Part shown: piece by piece, positions 52,044-61,769 of the stretch
Numbering within the stretch: the stretch's first letter is position 1
Layout of the letters: each line of letters begins with the position of its first letter
Assembly: GCA_965115815.1 (NCBI GenBank)
Contig: OZ220465.1
Span: 2,232,001-2,296,000 of the forward strand
Source: VXPW01 sp965115815
GTDB taxonomy: Bacteria > Pseudomonadota > Alphaproteobacteria > TMED109
Reading direction: 5' to 3'
Length of the DNA: 64,000 bases
The notes under the pieces: model-generated
The model's database searches: none
Seen by the model: only the letters and a program-made list of their open reading frames with translations
What the model was told of the DNA's origin: nothing
Program-made: the position numbers and the translations under genes

Positions 52044-52876
52044 CCTCCGCCCTCCTTCGCCAGCCGATCGAACGCCACCAGGTTGCCGAGCAGGTCGGGC
52101 AGCTCCGCCATGGGAACCATGTTGGGCCCGTCGCTCGGCGCCCGGTCGGGATCGGGGTGGGTTTCCAGAAAGACCGCCGCCACCCCGACCGCACATGCGG
52201 CCCGCGCCAAGACCGGGACGAACTCCCGGCGTCCGCCGGACCGATCCCCGGCGCCGCCCGGCTCCTGCACCGAATGCGTCGCGTCGAAGACCACGGGGCA
52301 CCCGGTGGCCCGCAGCACGGGCAGGGCCCGCATGTCGTTGACGAGACGATTGTAGCCGAAGGAGGTGCCCCGTTCGCATACCAGGATCTGTCCGTTGCCG
52401 GCCCGACGCAGCTTGTCGACCACGTTCTGCATGTCCCACGGGGCGAGAAACTGTCCCTTCTTCACCATGACGGGCCGGCCGGTCACGGCCGCCGCCTGCA
52501 ACAGGTCGGTCTGGCGGCAGAGAAAGGCGGGAATCTGCAGCAGGTCGACGTGCTCCGCCACCGGAGCGCACTGCCCGCGCTCGTGCACGTCGGTGACGAC
52601 GGCGGCCCGGCACCGCTCGCGCAGCTCGGCGAACACGTCGAGCGCCCGGTCCATTCCCAGACCGCGCGGGCTGGCGGCACTGGTCCGGTTCGCCTTGTCG
52701 AACGAGGTCTTGTAGACGAAACCGACCCCGGCCCGACGGCTGATCGCCTGCAGCTCGGTACAGGTCTCGATCGCGTGCTCCCGGCTCTCCATCGCGCACG
52801 GGCCCGCGATCAGCGTCAGCGGCCGGCGGTTGCCGATCACCACGTCGCCGACCGCGACGTCCCCCGGAGGGGCCAT
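52040..52876 (-). CDS. kdsA: 3-deoxy-8-phosphooctulonate synthase (KDO8P synthase)
   Basis: 278 residues. Condenses arabinose 5-phosphate and PEP for the KDO of lipopolysaccharide, so the organism makes (or made) LPS. LIAGPCAMESREHAIETC, VYKTSFDKANRTSA, DLLQIPAFLCRQTDLL, KKGQFLAPWDMQNVV, VFDATHSVQEPGG, VFLETHPDPDRAPSDGPNMV. The start overlaps the pyrG stop (TGATG); the stop overlaps the eno start (ATGA). Confidence 0.97.
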   Translation of the reverse strand: MAPPGDVAVGDVVIGNRRPLTLIAGPCAMESREHAIETCTELQAISRRAGVGFVYKTSFDKANRTSAASPRGLGMDRALDVFAELRERCRAAVVTDVHERGQCAPVAEHVDLLQIPAFLCRQTDLLQAAAVTGRPVMVKKGQFLAPWDMQNVVDKLRRAGNGQILVCERGTSFGYNRLVNDMRALPVLRATGCPVVFDATHSVQEPGGAGDRSGGRREFVPVLARAACAVGVAAVFLETHPDPDRAPSDGPNMVPMAELPDLLGNLVAFDRLAKEGGG

Positions 52877-54531
52877 CACAGCAGGCGCTCCTGCCGGATT
52901 GCGGCTTCGACGAACGACGTGAACAGCGGATGGGGGGCGAACGGGCGGGAGCGCAGTTCGGGATGGAACTGCACCCCGAGGAACCACGGATGATCGCCGA
53001 GCTCGGCGATCTCGAACAACGCGCCGTCGGGCGACTTGCCGGAAAACCGCAGGCCCGCGGTCCGCAATCGCGACTCGTAGGCCGGATTGACCTCGTAGCG
53101 ATGCCGGTGCCGCTCCCGGATCCGTTGCATCCCGTAGATCTCCAGCGCCCGGGATCCGGGGTCGATCAGGCAGTCGTAGCCGCCCAGCCGCATCGTGCCG
53201 CCGAGGTCGTCGTCCCGGTTCCGGACCGCCTGCCCGCCGCCCGCGCAGGCCCATTCGGTCAGGAGCCCGACCACGGGTTCCGCGCACGTTCCGAACTCCG
53301 TGGACCCCGCACCGCGAAGGCCCGCCAGCGCCCGGGCGACCTCGATGACCGCCAGCTGCAGCCCGAGACAGATTCCGAAATACGGAACCTTCCGGGTCCG
53401 GGCGAACTCGATCGCCCGGATCTTGCCCGCCACGCCGCGGTCGCCGAAGCCGCCAGGAACCAGGATCCCGTGCGCCTGCTGCAGAAGGGTCAGCGCCTCG
53501 TCTTCCGGGCGGGCCCGCTCCAAGCGTTCGGCATCCAGCCACCGGATGCGGATTCCGACCCGATGCGCCGCACCGCTGTGCACGAGCGCCTCGATCAGCG
53601 ACTTGTAGGCGTCCGGCAGCCCCGTGTACTTGCCGACGACCGCAATGTCGACATGACCGGCCGGCAGGCGGATGGCTTCGACCACCCGGCGCCACCGATC
53701 CAGCACCGGAAGGACGGCTCCGGGAAGACCGAAATATCGCAGGACCTTCCGGTCGAGCTGCTCGCGACGGTAGATCTCCGGGACCTCGTAGACCGTGTCG
53801 GCATCGATCGCCGGAACCACGGAATCGGGATCCACGTTGCAGAACAGGGCCAGCTTCGCGCGCTCCGCCTCCGGGATCGGCCGGTCGCAGCGGCACAGCA
53901 GCAGGTCAGGCTGGATTCCAATTCCGCGCAGTTCCTTGACCGAGTGCTGCGTCGGCTTGGTTTTCTGCTCGCCGACCGCCTCCAAGTAGGGAATCAGGGT
54001 CAGATGGAGGTAGAGCACCCGGGGCCGGCCCACCTCGATGCCGAACTGGCGGATGGCCTCGAGGAACGGCAGGCCCTCGATATCGCCGACCGTCCCGCCG
54101 ATCTCGACCAGCACGAAGTCGTCGTGGTCCGTGTCGGCCCGGATGAAGTCCTTGATGGTGTCCGTCACGTGCGGGATCACCTGCACGGTACCTCCCAGGT
54201 AGTCGCCCCGCCGTTCCCGCGCCAGCACCCGCTCGTAGACCCGGCCCGAGGTCACGTTGTCGCTGCGGCGCGCCTCGATTCCGGTGAACCGCTCGTAGTG
54301 TCCGAGGTCGAGATCGGTCTCCGCGCCGTCGTCCGTGACGAAGACCTCGCCATGCTGGTACGGGCTCATGGTACCCGCATCCACGTTCAGGTAGGGATCC
54401 AGTTTCCGCAGCCGGACACGGTACCCGTGCGCCTGCAGCAGGGCTCCGAGGGCGGCGGCGGACAGCCCCTTTCCCAAGGAGGAGACGACTCCGCCGGTAA
54501 TGAACACGAACCGCGGCCGGGCACCGGACAT
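52876..54531 (-). CDS. pyrG: CTP synthase
   Basis: 551 residues. Makes CTP from UTP with glutamine as nitrogen donor. Synthase domain: FVFITGGVVSSLGKGLSAAA (P-loop), LDPYLNVDAGTMSPYQHGEV, ETDLDLGHYERF, VEIGGTVGDIEGLPFLEAIR. Glutaminase domain: VPGGFGDRGVAGKIRA, FGICLGLQLAVIEVAR (nucleophile Cys) and the His/Glu near the end (VQFHPELRSRPF). The ATG at 54531 gives the family start; 58 bp separate it from secG. Confidence 0.97.
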   Translation of the reverse strand: MSGARPRFVFITGGVVSSLGKGLSAAALGALLQAHGYRVRLRKLDPYLNVDAGTMSPYQHGEVFVTDDGAETDLDLGHYERFTGIEARRSDNVTSGRVYERVLARERRGDYLGGTVQVIPHVTDTIKDFIRADTDHDDFVLVEIGGTVGDIEGLPFLEAIRQFGIEVGRPRVLYLHLTLIPYLEAVGEQKTKPTQHSVKELRGIGIQPDLLLCRCDRPIPEAERAKLALFCNVDPDSVVPAIDADTVYEVPEIYRREQLDRKVLRYFGLPGAVLPVLDRWRRVVEAIRLPAGHVDIAVVGKYTGLPDAYKSLIEALVHSGAAHRVGIRIRWLDAERLERARPEDEALTLLQQAHGILVPGGFGDRGVAGKIRAIEFARTRKVPYFGICLGLQLAVIEVARALAGLRGAGSTEFGTCAEPVVGLLTEWACAGGGQAVRNRDDDLGGTMRLGGYDCLIDPGSRALEIYGMQRIRERHRHRYEVNPAYESRLRTAGLRFSGKSPDGALFEIAELGDHPWFLGVQFHPELRSRPFAPHPLFTSFVEAAIRQERLL

Positions 54532-54589
54532 CACGGGCGGCCGGGGCGGCGGACACCCAGGGACCGCGGTCCCGCGGATCCGGGGCCGG

Positions 54590-54937
54590 TCACTCTCCCG
54601 TCGGCGGCGACGGCTCGGAGTTCGCCCCGCCGGTGACGGGCTCGAGAATGCCGGACGGCAGCGGGTCGTCGGGCGCCGGCACCAGCGGCAGTGCACCGTC
54701 CTCGGGCCGGCTGGCCAGCACGGCCAGCAGGAGGCTGATTCCCATGAACGCGACGGCCAGGACGGCGGTTGTCCGGGTCAGGAGGTTGGCGGAGCCGCGG
54801 CTGCTCATGACACCGCCGAACGGATCGGAACCGCCGCCGATCCCGCCCAACGCACCGCCGTCACTGCGCTGCAGCAGGATCGTGCCCACCAAGGCCACGG
54901 CAACACACACATGAATCACGAGCAGGAAGGCGGTCAT
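54590..54937 (-). CDS. secG: Preprotein translocase subunit SecG
   Basis: 115 residues: two transmembrane helices (FLLVIHVCVAVALVGTILLQ and AVLAVAFMGISLLLAVLA) with the conserved RSDGGALGGIGGGSDPFGGV, then RGSANLLTRTTAV between them. A proline-rich cytoplasmic or periplasmic tail follows. Part of the SecYEG channel. The start overlaps the tpiA stop by 4 bp. Confidence 0.95.
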   Translation of the reverse strand: MTAFLLVIHVCVAVALVGTILLQRSDGGALGGIGGGSDPFGGVMSSRGSANLLTRTTAVLAVAFMGISLLLAVLASRPEDGALPLVPAPDDPLPSGILEPVTGGANSEPSPPTGE

Positions 54938-55716
54938 GGCAGGACGTTCCCGGCAGCGGCTACAGCCTCGCATATGCCCCAGAACTCTCCGGGTTGCAAG
55001 GACGCGCCTCCGACCAGCAGTCCGTCCACCCCGGGCCGTCCGCCAATCTCCCCTGCATTTCCGGCCCGCACCGAACCGCCGTACAGGATGCGCCACGGCC
55101 CCGGTCCGTGCACGCGCGCCAGTCCGTCGCGCAGGGCGGCATGCATCGCCTCGATGTCCGCTCCGTCCGGAGTCTCTCCGGTCCCGATGGACCAGACGGG
55201 CTCGTACGCGATCACCGTCGCTCCGGGCGCGGTGCGCGCCGGCAGCGACGCGAGAAGCTGGGCCGTGACCCGCTCCTCCGCACGACCGGACCGCCGGACC
55301 GCCCCGCTCTCGCCCACGCAGACGATCGGGGTCAGGCCCGCCGCCTGCGCGGCAACCGCCTTCGCCCGGATCTCGGCATCGCGCTCGTGCTGGTGCAGCC
55401 TGCGCTCCGAATGCCCCACCAGCACCCATGCGCAGCCCGCATCCCGCAGCATCGCGGCGGCGGTTTCTCCGGTCCTCGGACCCGGCGGCGCGCTCGAGCA
55501 GTCCTGCGCTCCCAGCTGGAACGGACCCTGCCCGATCCGACGATGCACCAAGGCAAGCAGCGGATGCGGCGGGCACAGCACCATGTCCGGATAGCTGCCG
55601 TCCTGCCGCCGGCGTCCCGCGTACCGGTCCTGCAGGTCCTCCACCAGGGCTGCCGCGGTGGCCCGGGTTCCATGCATCTTCCAGTTGCCGACGACGAGCA
55701 AGGGGAGTACGGACAC
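54934..55716 (-). CDS. tpiA: Triosephosphate isomerase
   Basis: 260 residues from a GTG at 55716, preceded by AAGGGAG. Interconverts dihydroxyacetone phosphate and glyceraldehyde 3-phosphate. LLVVGNWKMHGTRATAAALV (catalytic Lys), WVLVGHSERR (catalytic His), VIAYEPVWSIGTGETPDGAD (catalytic Glu and flexible loop), RILYGGSVRAGNAGEI, VDGLLVGGASL. First gene of the tpiA-secG-pyrG-kdsA-eno run. Confidence 0.96.
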   Translation of the reverse strand: MSVLPLLVVGNWKMHGTRATAAALVEDLQDRYAGRRRQDGSYPDMVLCPPHPLLALVHRRIGQGPFQLGAQDCSSAPPGPRTGETAAAMLRDAGCAWVLVGHSERRLHQHERDAEIRAKAVAAQAAGLTPIVCVGESGAVRRSGRAEERVTAQLLASLPARTAPGATVIAYEPVWSIGTGETPDGADIEAMHAALRDGLARVHGPGPWRILYGGSVRAGNAGEIGGRPGVDGLLVGGASLQPGEFWGICEAVAAAGNVLP

Positions 55717-55772
55717 GGCGATACTCCCTTGCGGACGGAACCTCCGCCGGTGGCCGGAGCGGAACACTCCAC

Positions 55773-55778
55773 TATAGT
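55773..55778 (+). promoter_or_regulatory. Candidate -10 box (TATAGT) for ppiD
   Basis: Lies 36 bp before the ppiD start in the 97-bp divergent gap with tpiA. No convincing -35 found, so low confidence. Confidence 0.3.
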
Positions 55779-55813
55779 CGGGCGGTCATCGGGGTTTCTC
55801 GGAAGAGGCGATC

Positions 55814-57709
55814 ATGCTGCAGGCGATGCGCCGCCATGCCGGCTCCTGGGTCGCGAAGGTCCTCCTGCTGCTGCTGGCGGCGAGTTTCGGACTGTGGGGC
55901 GTCGGCGACATCTTCAGCGGCTACCGCGACCCGGTCGTCGCCGAGGTCGGGGATCGCGACCTGCACGCCTCCGCCTTCTTCCAGCAGTACCGGCAGCGGG
56001 TGTCCGAACTTCGGCGCTCGCTGGGCGGGGCGGTGAACGAAGACCTCCTCCGACAGATCCGGCTGCCGGAGGAAGTGCTCGACGACATGACCCGGCGCCT
56101 GCTGATCCGGGAAGAGGCCACCGGCCTCGGCCTCGTCGCCGGACCGGAGGATCTCGGCAGGTGGATTCGGGATCAGGCCGTCTTTCTCGACAACCTGGGT
56201 CAGTTCGACCGCAACCTGTTTGCCTACGCCGCTCGGGCCCGGGGCCTCCGCCAGGACGAGTTTCTCGCGGAGCTCGGGGAACTGCGCACGAGCGAGCTGC
56301 TGCTCAACGCGGTGGCCTCCGGGGCCCGTCCTCCGGACCGGTGGCTGCGGACGCTGCACGCGCTCGAGCAGGAGCGGCGGCGGGCCCGGGCGGCCGTGTT
56401 CCTGGCGGCGGACGCGGACCCGCCCGAACCCGCTTCGGAGGAAGACGTGCACACCCGTCACCGGGAGCAGGGCGACCGGTACCAGACTCTCCGGCGGCGC
56501 GACCTGACGTTTGTCGTGCTGGATCCCGACCTCCTCAAGACCTCCCTAGAGGTTACGGATGCGGATCTGTCCGAAGCCTATCGGCAGCGCCGGGACGAGT
56601 ATTTCGAAGCGGAGCGACGTCATGTCCGGCAGTACTTCGCCGAAACCCGGGAAGACGCCGAACGCACCCTGACGCGGGCCCGCGAGGGCATCGGACTGGC
56701 GGCTGCCGTCGAAGAGAGCCTGGGCGATGCGGTGACCGACCTCGGTTTCGTGACCCGCGAGGAACTGGATGCCGACTATGCCGGGGCCGTGTTCGAAACC
56801 GCCGCGGGCGCCGCGGGCGGTCCGCAGGAAACCGGCTTCGGCTGGCGCGTCTTCGAAGTCGCGGACATTCGGGCGGCACAGGCCCCGTCTCTGGACGACG
56901 TCCGCGACGCGTTGAAGGACGCCCTCCAGACGGAACGGGCCCTGGACCTGCTGTATGCGCGCGCCGAGACCTTCTTCGACGAACGCGCCGGCGGCGCCTC
57001 CCTCGAAGAGGCCGCGCGGGCGAGCGGCGCCTCGGTCGTGACCGTAGCCGACATCGATGCGGAAGGCCGGGATTCCACGGGTGCGCCGCACCCCGCCGCT
57101 CCGGATCCCGCGCTCCTGAGACTCGGCTTCGGCGCGTCCGCCAGCGCGACGCCCGAACTGGAAGAACGCGAGGATGGCCGGATGGTTGCCGTTCGGGTGG
57201 ACCGGGACGTGCCGGCCCGCGCGCAAACCCTGGAGGAGGCGCGCGAGGCCATCGTGGAGGACCTGGCCGAAGAGGCCCGCCTTGCGGACGCGCTCCGGCG
57301 GGCCGGTGTCTACGCGGCCGGGACGGCCGGCACGAGCAACCTGTCGGCGTTGGCCACGGTGCACGGCGGCATGCTGCACACGTCCGACGCGTTCACGCGC
57401 GACGGCCGGGGGGGGGCGGCGGATTTTCCGGGCATCGCCCGGAGGCTGGCGTTCGAGCTCGCCCCCGACACCACCAGCGATCCGGAGGAATTCGGAGGCG
57501 GCTACGTCGTCGTCACCCTCGACGAGGTCACCGCCGCCGAGCCGCCCACCGACGAGGAACTGGCAACCCTCCGAGGCGGCGCCGGCGCGGCCCTCGGAAA
57601 CGACTTCGTGACCTCGTTTCTCGCCTCGCTCCGGCGGACCCATCCGGTGCGCATCGACCGGCCCGCCCTCGAGCGGACCCTCGCCGACAACGCCAACCCG
57701 CCGTACTAG
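55814..57709 (+). CDS. ppiD: PpiD-like periplasmic peptidyl-prolyl isomerase
   Basis: 631 residues. A single N-terminal membrane anchor (WVAKVLLLLLAASFGLWGVG) is followed by the SurA_N_3 chaperone region (VVAEVGDRDLHASAFFQQYR, PEEVLDDMTRRLLIREEATG) and a diverged parvulin-type region (about 250-380). PpiD helps proteins emerging from the Sec channel fold in the periplasm. It sits next to secG and trpE. Thirteen bp before trpE. Confidence 0.9.
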   Translation: MLQAMRRHAGSWVAKVLLLLLAASFGLWGVGDIFSGYRDPVVAEVGDRDLHASAFFQQYRQRVSELRRSLGGAVNEDLLRQIRLPEEVLDDMTRRLLIREEATGLGLVAGPEDLGRWIRDQAVFLDNLGQFDRNLFAYAARARGLRQDEFLAELGELRTSELLLNAVASGARPPDRWLRTLHALEQERRRARAAVFLAADADPPEPASEEDVHTRHREQGDRYQTLRRRDLTFVVLDPDLLKTSLEVTDADLSEAYRQRRDEYFEAERRHVRQYFAETREDAERTLTRAREGIGLAAAVEESLGDAVTDLGFVTREELDADYAGAVFETAAGAAGGPQETGFGWRVFEVADIRAAQAPSLDDVRDALKDALQTERALDLLYARAETFFDERAGGASLEEAARASGASVVTVADIDAEGRDSTGAPHPAAPDPALLRLGFGASASATPELEEREDGRMVAVRVDRDVPARAQTLEEAREAIVEDLAEEARLADALRRAGVYAAGTAGTSNLSALATVHGGMLHTSDAFTRDGRGGAADFPGIARRLAFELAPDTTSDPEEFGGGYVVVTLDEVTAAEPPTDEELATLRGGAGAALGNDFVTSFLASLRRTHPVRIDRPALERTLADNANPPY

Positions 57710-57722
57710 CCGGAAGCGGCGC

Positions 57723-59240
57723 ATGACGCTCCAGCCCCGGGAAGGGCCGTTTCGACGGGCCTACGACGCCGGTACCCCGCAGATCGTCTGGAGAACGCTG
57801 GTCGCGGACCTCGAAACACCGGTGTCGGCCATGCTGAAGCTTGCACACCGGCAACCCCACAGCTTTCTGCTGGAGTCGGTAGAGGGCGGCGACACACGCG
57901 GCCGCTACTCCATCATCGGATTCGCACCCGACGTAATCTGGCGTTGCCGCGGAAACCGCGCCGAAATCAACCGCAGCGCCCTCCTTCATCCCGACGGTTT
58001 CGAACCGGAGCCGCACGGGGCGCTCGATTCCCTGCGCCGGTTGCTGGCCGCATCCCGCATGGAACTGCCGACCGGTCTGCCACCGATGGCGGCCGGTCTC
58101 GTCGGATACATGGGATTCGACACGGTGCGGCTCATCGAGCACCTGCCCACCGACCGACCCCCTTCCCTAGGACTTCCCGACAGTCTCCTGATCCGGCCTA
58201 CCGTCATGGCGATCTTCGATGCGGTCTCCGATACGGTAACGCTGGCAACGCCCGTGTTCCCGGATCCGTCCGTCCCGGCCGGACAGGCCTATCGCGACGC
58301 CGGGAGCCGCCTGGAAGACGCCGTCAGGTCCTTGGGAACCCCGCTGGAGGTCGAGTCCGCGCCGCCCACCGACCAGCTGCCGGCTCCGACGCCGGTGTCC
58401 AACATGACCCCGGACGAGTACCGCGCCCTGGTCGCCCGCGCCCGCGAGTACATCCTCGACGGCGACATCTTTCAGGTGGTGCTGGCCCAGCGGTTCGCCG
58501 CCCCCTTCCGCCTGCCGCCGTTCGCGCTCTACCGCGCCCTGCGCCGGCTCAATCCGTCCCCGTTCCTGTTCTACCTCCGTCTCGAAGGTGTCACCGTCGT
58601 GGGGTCCAGTCCCGAAATCCTCGTGCGGGCCCGCGACGGAACGGTGACGGTTCGTCCGCTGGCCGGCACCCGGCCGCGCGGGAGCGACCGCACCCGGGAC
58701 CTCGCCTACGAGCGCGAGCTGCTGACCGACCCGAAGGAACGGGCCGAACACCTCATGCTGCTGGACCTCGGCCGCAACGATGTGGGGCGGGTCTGCACCC
58801 CCGGGACGGTTCGCGTGACGGAGCAGATGGTGGTGGAGCGCTACAGTCACGTCATGCACATCGTCTCCAACGTGGAAGGTGCCCTGGATCCCAGGTACGA
58901 CGGAATCGACGCGCTGATGGCCGGCTTTCCCGCCGGCACGGTCAGCGGCGCCCCAAAGATCCGGGCCCTGGAAATCATTGACGAACTGGAATCCGAACGG
59001 CGCGGGATCTACGCCGGTTGCGTCGGCTACTTCTCCGTGAACGGGTCCATGGATTCCTGCATTGCGCTCCGCACGGCAGTCGTGAAGGACGGCACGATGT
59101 ACGTACAAGCCGGTGCCGGAATCGTGGCTGACAGCGATCCCGAAGCGGAATACCAGGAAACGGTCCACAAGGCTCGGGCACTGTTCCAGGCCGCCGAAGA
59201 GGCGGTCCGGTTCGCAGGAGGGCGCAAGTACCGATCCTGA
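57723..59240 (+). CDS. trpE: Anthranilate synthase component I
   Basis: 505 residues. Converts chorismate and ammonia (from TrpG) to anthranilate. SFLLESVEGGDTRGRYSIIG carries the LLES tryptophan-feedback motif; catalytic region FLFYLRLEGVTVVGSSPEIL, VRPLAGTRPRG, HLMLLDLGRNDVGRV, FPAGTVSGAPKIRALEII, GSMDSCIALRTAV, YVQAGAGIVADSDPEAEYQE. trpG and the rest of trp would be expected next, but 58 bp after the stop the sequence becomes MITE-2 and ISNCY. Confidence 0.96.
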   Translation: MTLQPREGPFRRAYDAGTPQIVWRTLVADLETPVSAMLKLAHRQPHSFLLESVEGGDTRGRYSIIGFAPDVIWRCRGNRAEINRSALLHPDGFEPEPHGALDSLRRLLAASRMELPTGLPPMAAGLVGYMGFDTVRLIEHLPTDRPPSLGLPDSLLIRPTVMAIFDAVSDTVTLATPVFPDPSVPAGQAYRDAGSRLEDAVRSLGTPLEVESAPPTDQLPAPTPVSNMTPDEYRALVARAREYILDGDIFQVVLAQRFAAPFRLPPFALYRALRRLNPSPFLFYLRLEGVTVVGSSPEILVRARDGTVTVRPLAGTRPRGSDRTRDLAYERELLTDPKERAEHLMLLDLGRNDVGRVCTPGTVRVTEQMVVERYSHVMHIVSNVEGALDPRYDGIDALMAGFPAGTVSGAPKIRALEIIDELESERRGIYAGCVGYFSVNGSMDSCIALRTAVVKDGTMYVQAGAGIVADSDPEAEYQETVHKARALFQAAEEAVRFAGGRKYRS

Positions 59241-59298
59241 CCCAAATGTAGCGGGATACTCCTAATCGTATATAAAGCGCTGGTATTACTGATTTTTC

Positions 59299-59605
59299 GT
59301 ATCTACTCACCCTCCTACTGATGACGAATCGTTTTTCCTGACGGGTGCGGATCCGGCATTGTCCCTTGCCCCTTTAACTCGCTTGCGGCCGATGACCGGA
59401 AGTGCGTGTTCCGGCTGACAAGAAACGGATCGATCTTCGTCGTATCTACTCACCCCCTACTGATGACGAATCGTTTTTCCTGACGGGTTCGGATCCGGCA
59501 TTTTCCCTTGTCCCTTTAACTCGCTCGCGACCGATGACCGGAGGTGCGTGTTCCGGTTGACAAGAAGCGGGTCGATCTTCGTCATCAGTAGGGGGTGAGT
59601 AGATA
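59299..59605. repeat. MITE-2 copies d and e in tandem (d lacks its right end)
   Basis: Copy d is 59299-59441, copy e starts at about 59442 and continues past ISNCY copy 3 to 61425. The pair is flanked by one 8-bp direct repeat GATTTTTC (59291-59298 and 61426-61433), so it inserted or was rearranged as a unit. Confidence 0.82.
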
Positions 59606-61418
59606 GTGCCCGCACCGAAAATGGTCATTTTGGCGGCCCTTCCGGCGAAATTTCGGGTTGGACCCACCCTCCGGGGCCTCCGGTCGCTCCGTTTCCAAGG
59701 GATTCCTGCCGATTCGCAGCGGCATCCGGGCCCTTCCCACCCAGAATCCGGACGCCAGGGCGAGCGGTTCCGTTCCCGCTCCCGGCGGGCTTCGCGGACG
59801 GGGTGGAGGGGCGCCGCCGTCAGGCGGCGCGTCTTCGTCGTCGTCGGGCTTGGGCCCGGGCCTGTCTCTGCAGCAGCAACCCGATGCGGTGGACATTGAA
59901 GGCCACCATGGAGAGCGCCACCATCCGCGCAAAACCCTCCGCCCCATACGACAGGACCCGGTCCATGCCGCGCTGCTCGAGATTATTGATGGCGGACTCC
60001 ACGGCCGGATGCTGCCGGCGCATCTCCCGGAACGTCGGGTCGGCGGCCCGTTTCCGGTCGGCCGGACCGAGTTTTCCCTTCTTCGGCAGCACGTTGTGAT
60101 CCAGCAGTTCGTCCAGTGCGATCCGGTTGGAGGGACTGTGGAATCCCCGATCGAAGCTGCACAGGCGGAGGTCGGGGAAGCGGGCCTGCGCTTCCCGGAT
60201 CATGGGTACGGCATGATCCACGTCTCCGCCTTCCCACAGGATCCGGGAGTGTAGGAGGAAGCCGTGCTGGTCCTCCAGCACGGCCACCGGCACTCCGAGT
60301 TCCACCGGAACCCCGGCCTTGCCCTTCACACACCAGCGCGTGTGCTCCTCGAAGATCGAAAACACCTTCTCTTCCTGCGGGATCTTCTCGCCTTTCAGCA
60401 GGCGGCGGTCCACTTGGTCGAGCTGCCTCCGGGCATGCTTGAGGTACGACTCGATCCGGAGAATCCTGGGGGCTCCGACGCCTTGCTCTCGAAGCGCAGG
60501 AACCGTCGCTTCCGCCCGTCGGACCTCCTCCCAGCAGGCGTCGAGGTACGCCTGGATCGGCCCCGGACGGGCCCGCCGGGTCCGCCGAACCTTCTGAAAG
60601 AGCCGCTGCAGCCTCCGGCTCCGATGCCGCCACTGCCGCCCTCCGGACACCCCCGCCCGCAGGGCTGAGCGGCCCGTCTCGCGCACCAGGCAACGCATCG
60701 CATCCCACAGCAGGTTGACATCCGTCGGGAAGTGCACATCCGTCTTCACCACGAACGAATCACAGCGGCCCCGCAGGGGCTCCTTCGACGGGCGACCGCC
60801 CGGGCCGCTCTTCCGCTTCCGCTTCCGCACCAGCGCATGGCCGCTCTCCGCGATCAGCTGCAACACCTCTCCCAGCACGTCCGGCGTCAGCAGGCTCACG
60901 TTGGGTACCACCGTGGGATACCGGTACCGGGTCTCGTCCCAGAAGTTGGAGTGTCCCAGAAACTTCCGAACGGTATGGTGTTGGTTCACCAGCTCGTGCA
61001 GACGATCGAAGTCACACCCTAGGACCTGCTTCAGGAGACCCATCACGAGGATCCTCCACAGCTCCATGCCGGGACGCCCTTTCGTGTGGGACACCTCGGG
61101 AAGGATCCCCTGCTCCAGGATCTCGAACAACCGGGCACGAACCGACCGGTCGGCATACACGTGCCGAAGCCCAAGCAGCAGCGGCGGAATGTCATCCCGC
61201 GAGCTCTCGTCGATCTCGATCTCCTCGATCGCAACCTGACCCAATTCCATCTGCAGGCGAATGACGTTTCGCATGGCAATTCTCGCGAAGATTCCCGAAA
61301 ATCCGGCCGATTCTCGACCGCATCGGCCGATTCCCGCATCAAAGCGGGATTCTTCATCCCCTCTATATCACGATTCCACTTTCAGAGTCAAACCATTGTA
61401 CTTTTTCGGTGCGGGCAC
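59606..61418 (-). mobile_element. ISNCY-family element copy 3 (1813 bp)
   Basis: Terminal repeats as in copy 1. Duplication TAGATA at 59600-59605 and 61419-61424. Inserted in the right end of MITE-2 copy e. Confidence 0.9.
59820..61274 (-). CDS. ISNCY-family transposase (copy 3)
   Basis: 484 residues, open throughout. Differs from copy 1 at only a few positions (for example VVPNVS for VVHNVS, SNFW for SGFW). Same domains as the gene at 25898. Probably functional. Confidence 0.88.
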   Translation of the reverse strand: MRNVIRLQMELGQVAIEEIEIDESSRDDIPPLLLGLRHVYADRSVRARLFEILEQGILPEVSHTKGRPGMELWRILVMGLLKQVLGCDFDRLHELVNQHHTVRKFLGHSNFWDETRYRYPTVVPNVSLLTPDVLGEVLQLIAESGHALVRKRKRKSGPGGRPSKEPLRGRCDSFVVKTDVHFPTDVNLLWDAMRCLVRETGRSALRAGVSGGRQWRHRSRRLQRLFQKVRRTRRARPGPIQAYLDACWEEVRRAEATVPALREQGVGAPRILRIESYLKHARRQLDQVDRRLLKGEKIPQEEKVFSIFEEHTRWCVKGKAGVPVELGVPVAVLEDQHGFLLHSRILWEGGDVDHAVPMIREAQARFPDLRLCSFDRGFHSPSNRIALDELLDHNVLPKKGKLGPADRKRAADPTFREMRRQHPAVESAINNLEQRGMDRVLSYGAEGFARMVALSMVAFNVHRIGLLLQRQARAQARRRRRRAA

Positions 61419-61433
61419 TAGATACGATTTTTC

Positions 61434-61769
61434 CTGCTTTTCTGAAAATCAAACCTCTTTCCAGATAGCGGCCCGATACCGGACTGATCCGAAATGGGGC
61501 GTGGCCGGCTCGCGCATGCCGGTAAACAGTCCGTCGCCCATCGCGCGCGTGAAACGCCGTCGAGTCGTTCGGCGAGCGGACAAGCCAGCGGCGACCGGCC
61601 GTACATCCGCGGACACCGGTCCGAATGCGCCGGGCGGCAATCGTGTGGCGGCCGTGAACGGGCGCGCATCCGGCGTGTCCGCGGGCTGGCGCGCATGTCC
61701 GGGGCGATGGAAATCCCCTGACCAATTCCTTTGCAAGACAGGGTGGCGGTCTCCAGAGTGGCGCCGGTT
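61434..61769. other. No gene recognised
   Basis: About 335 bp of GC-rich sequence between the MITE-2/ISNCY complex and IS3-B copy 2. Short open frames on both strands show no family features. Confidence 0.5.

Noticed and set aside
52044..52799. Fusion of enolase with an upstream 252-residue segment
   Set aside because: The segment is the wrong frame of kdsA; the enolase family start is at 52043.
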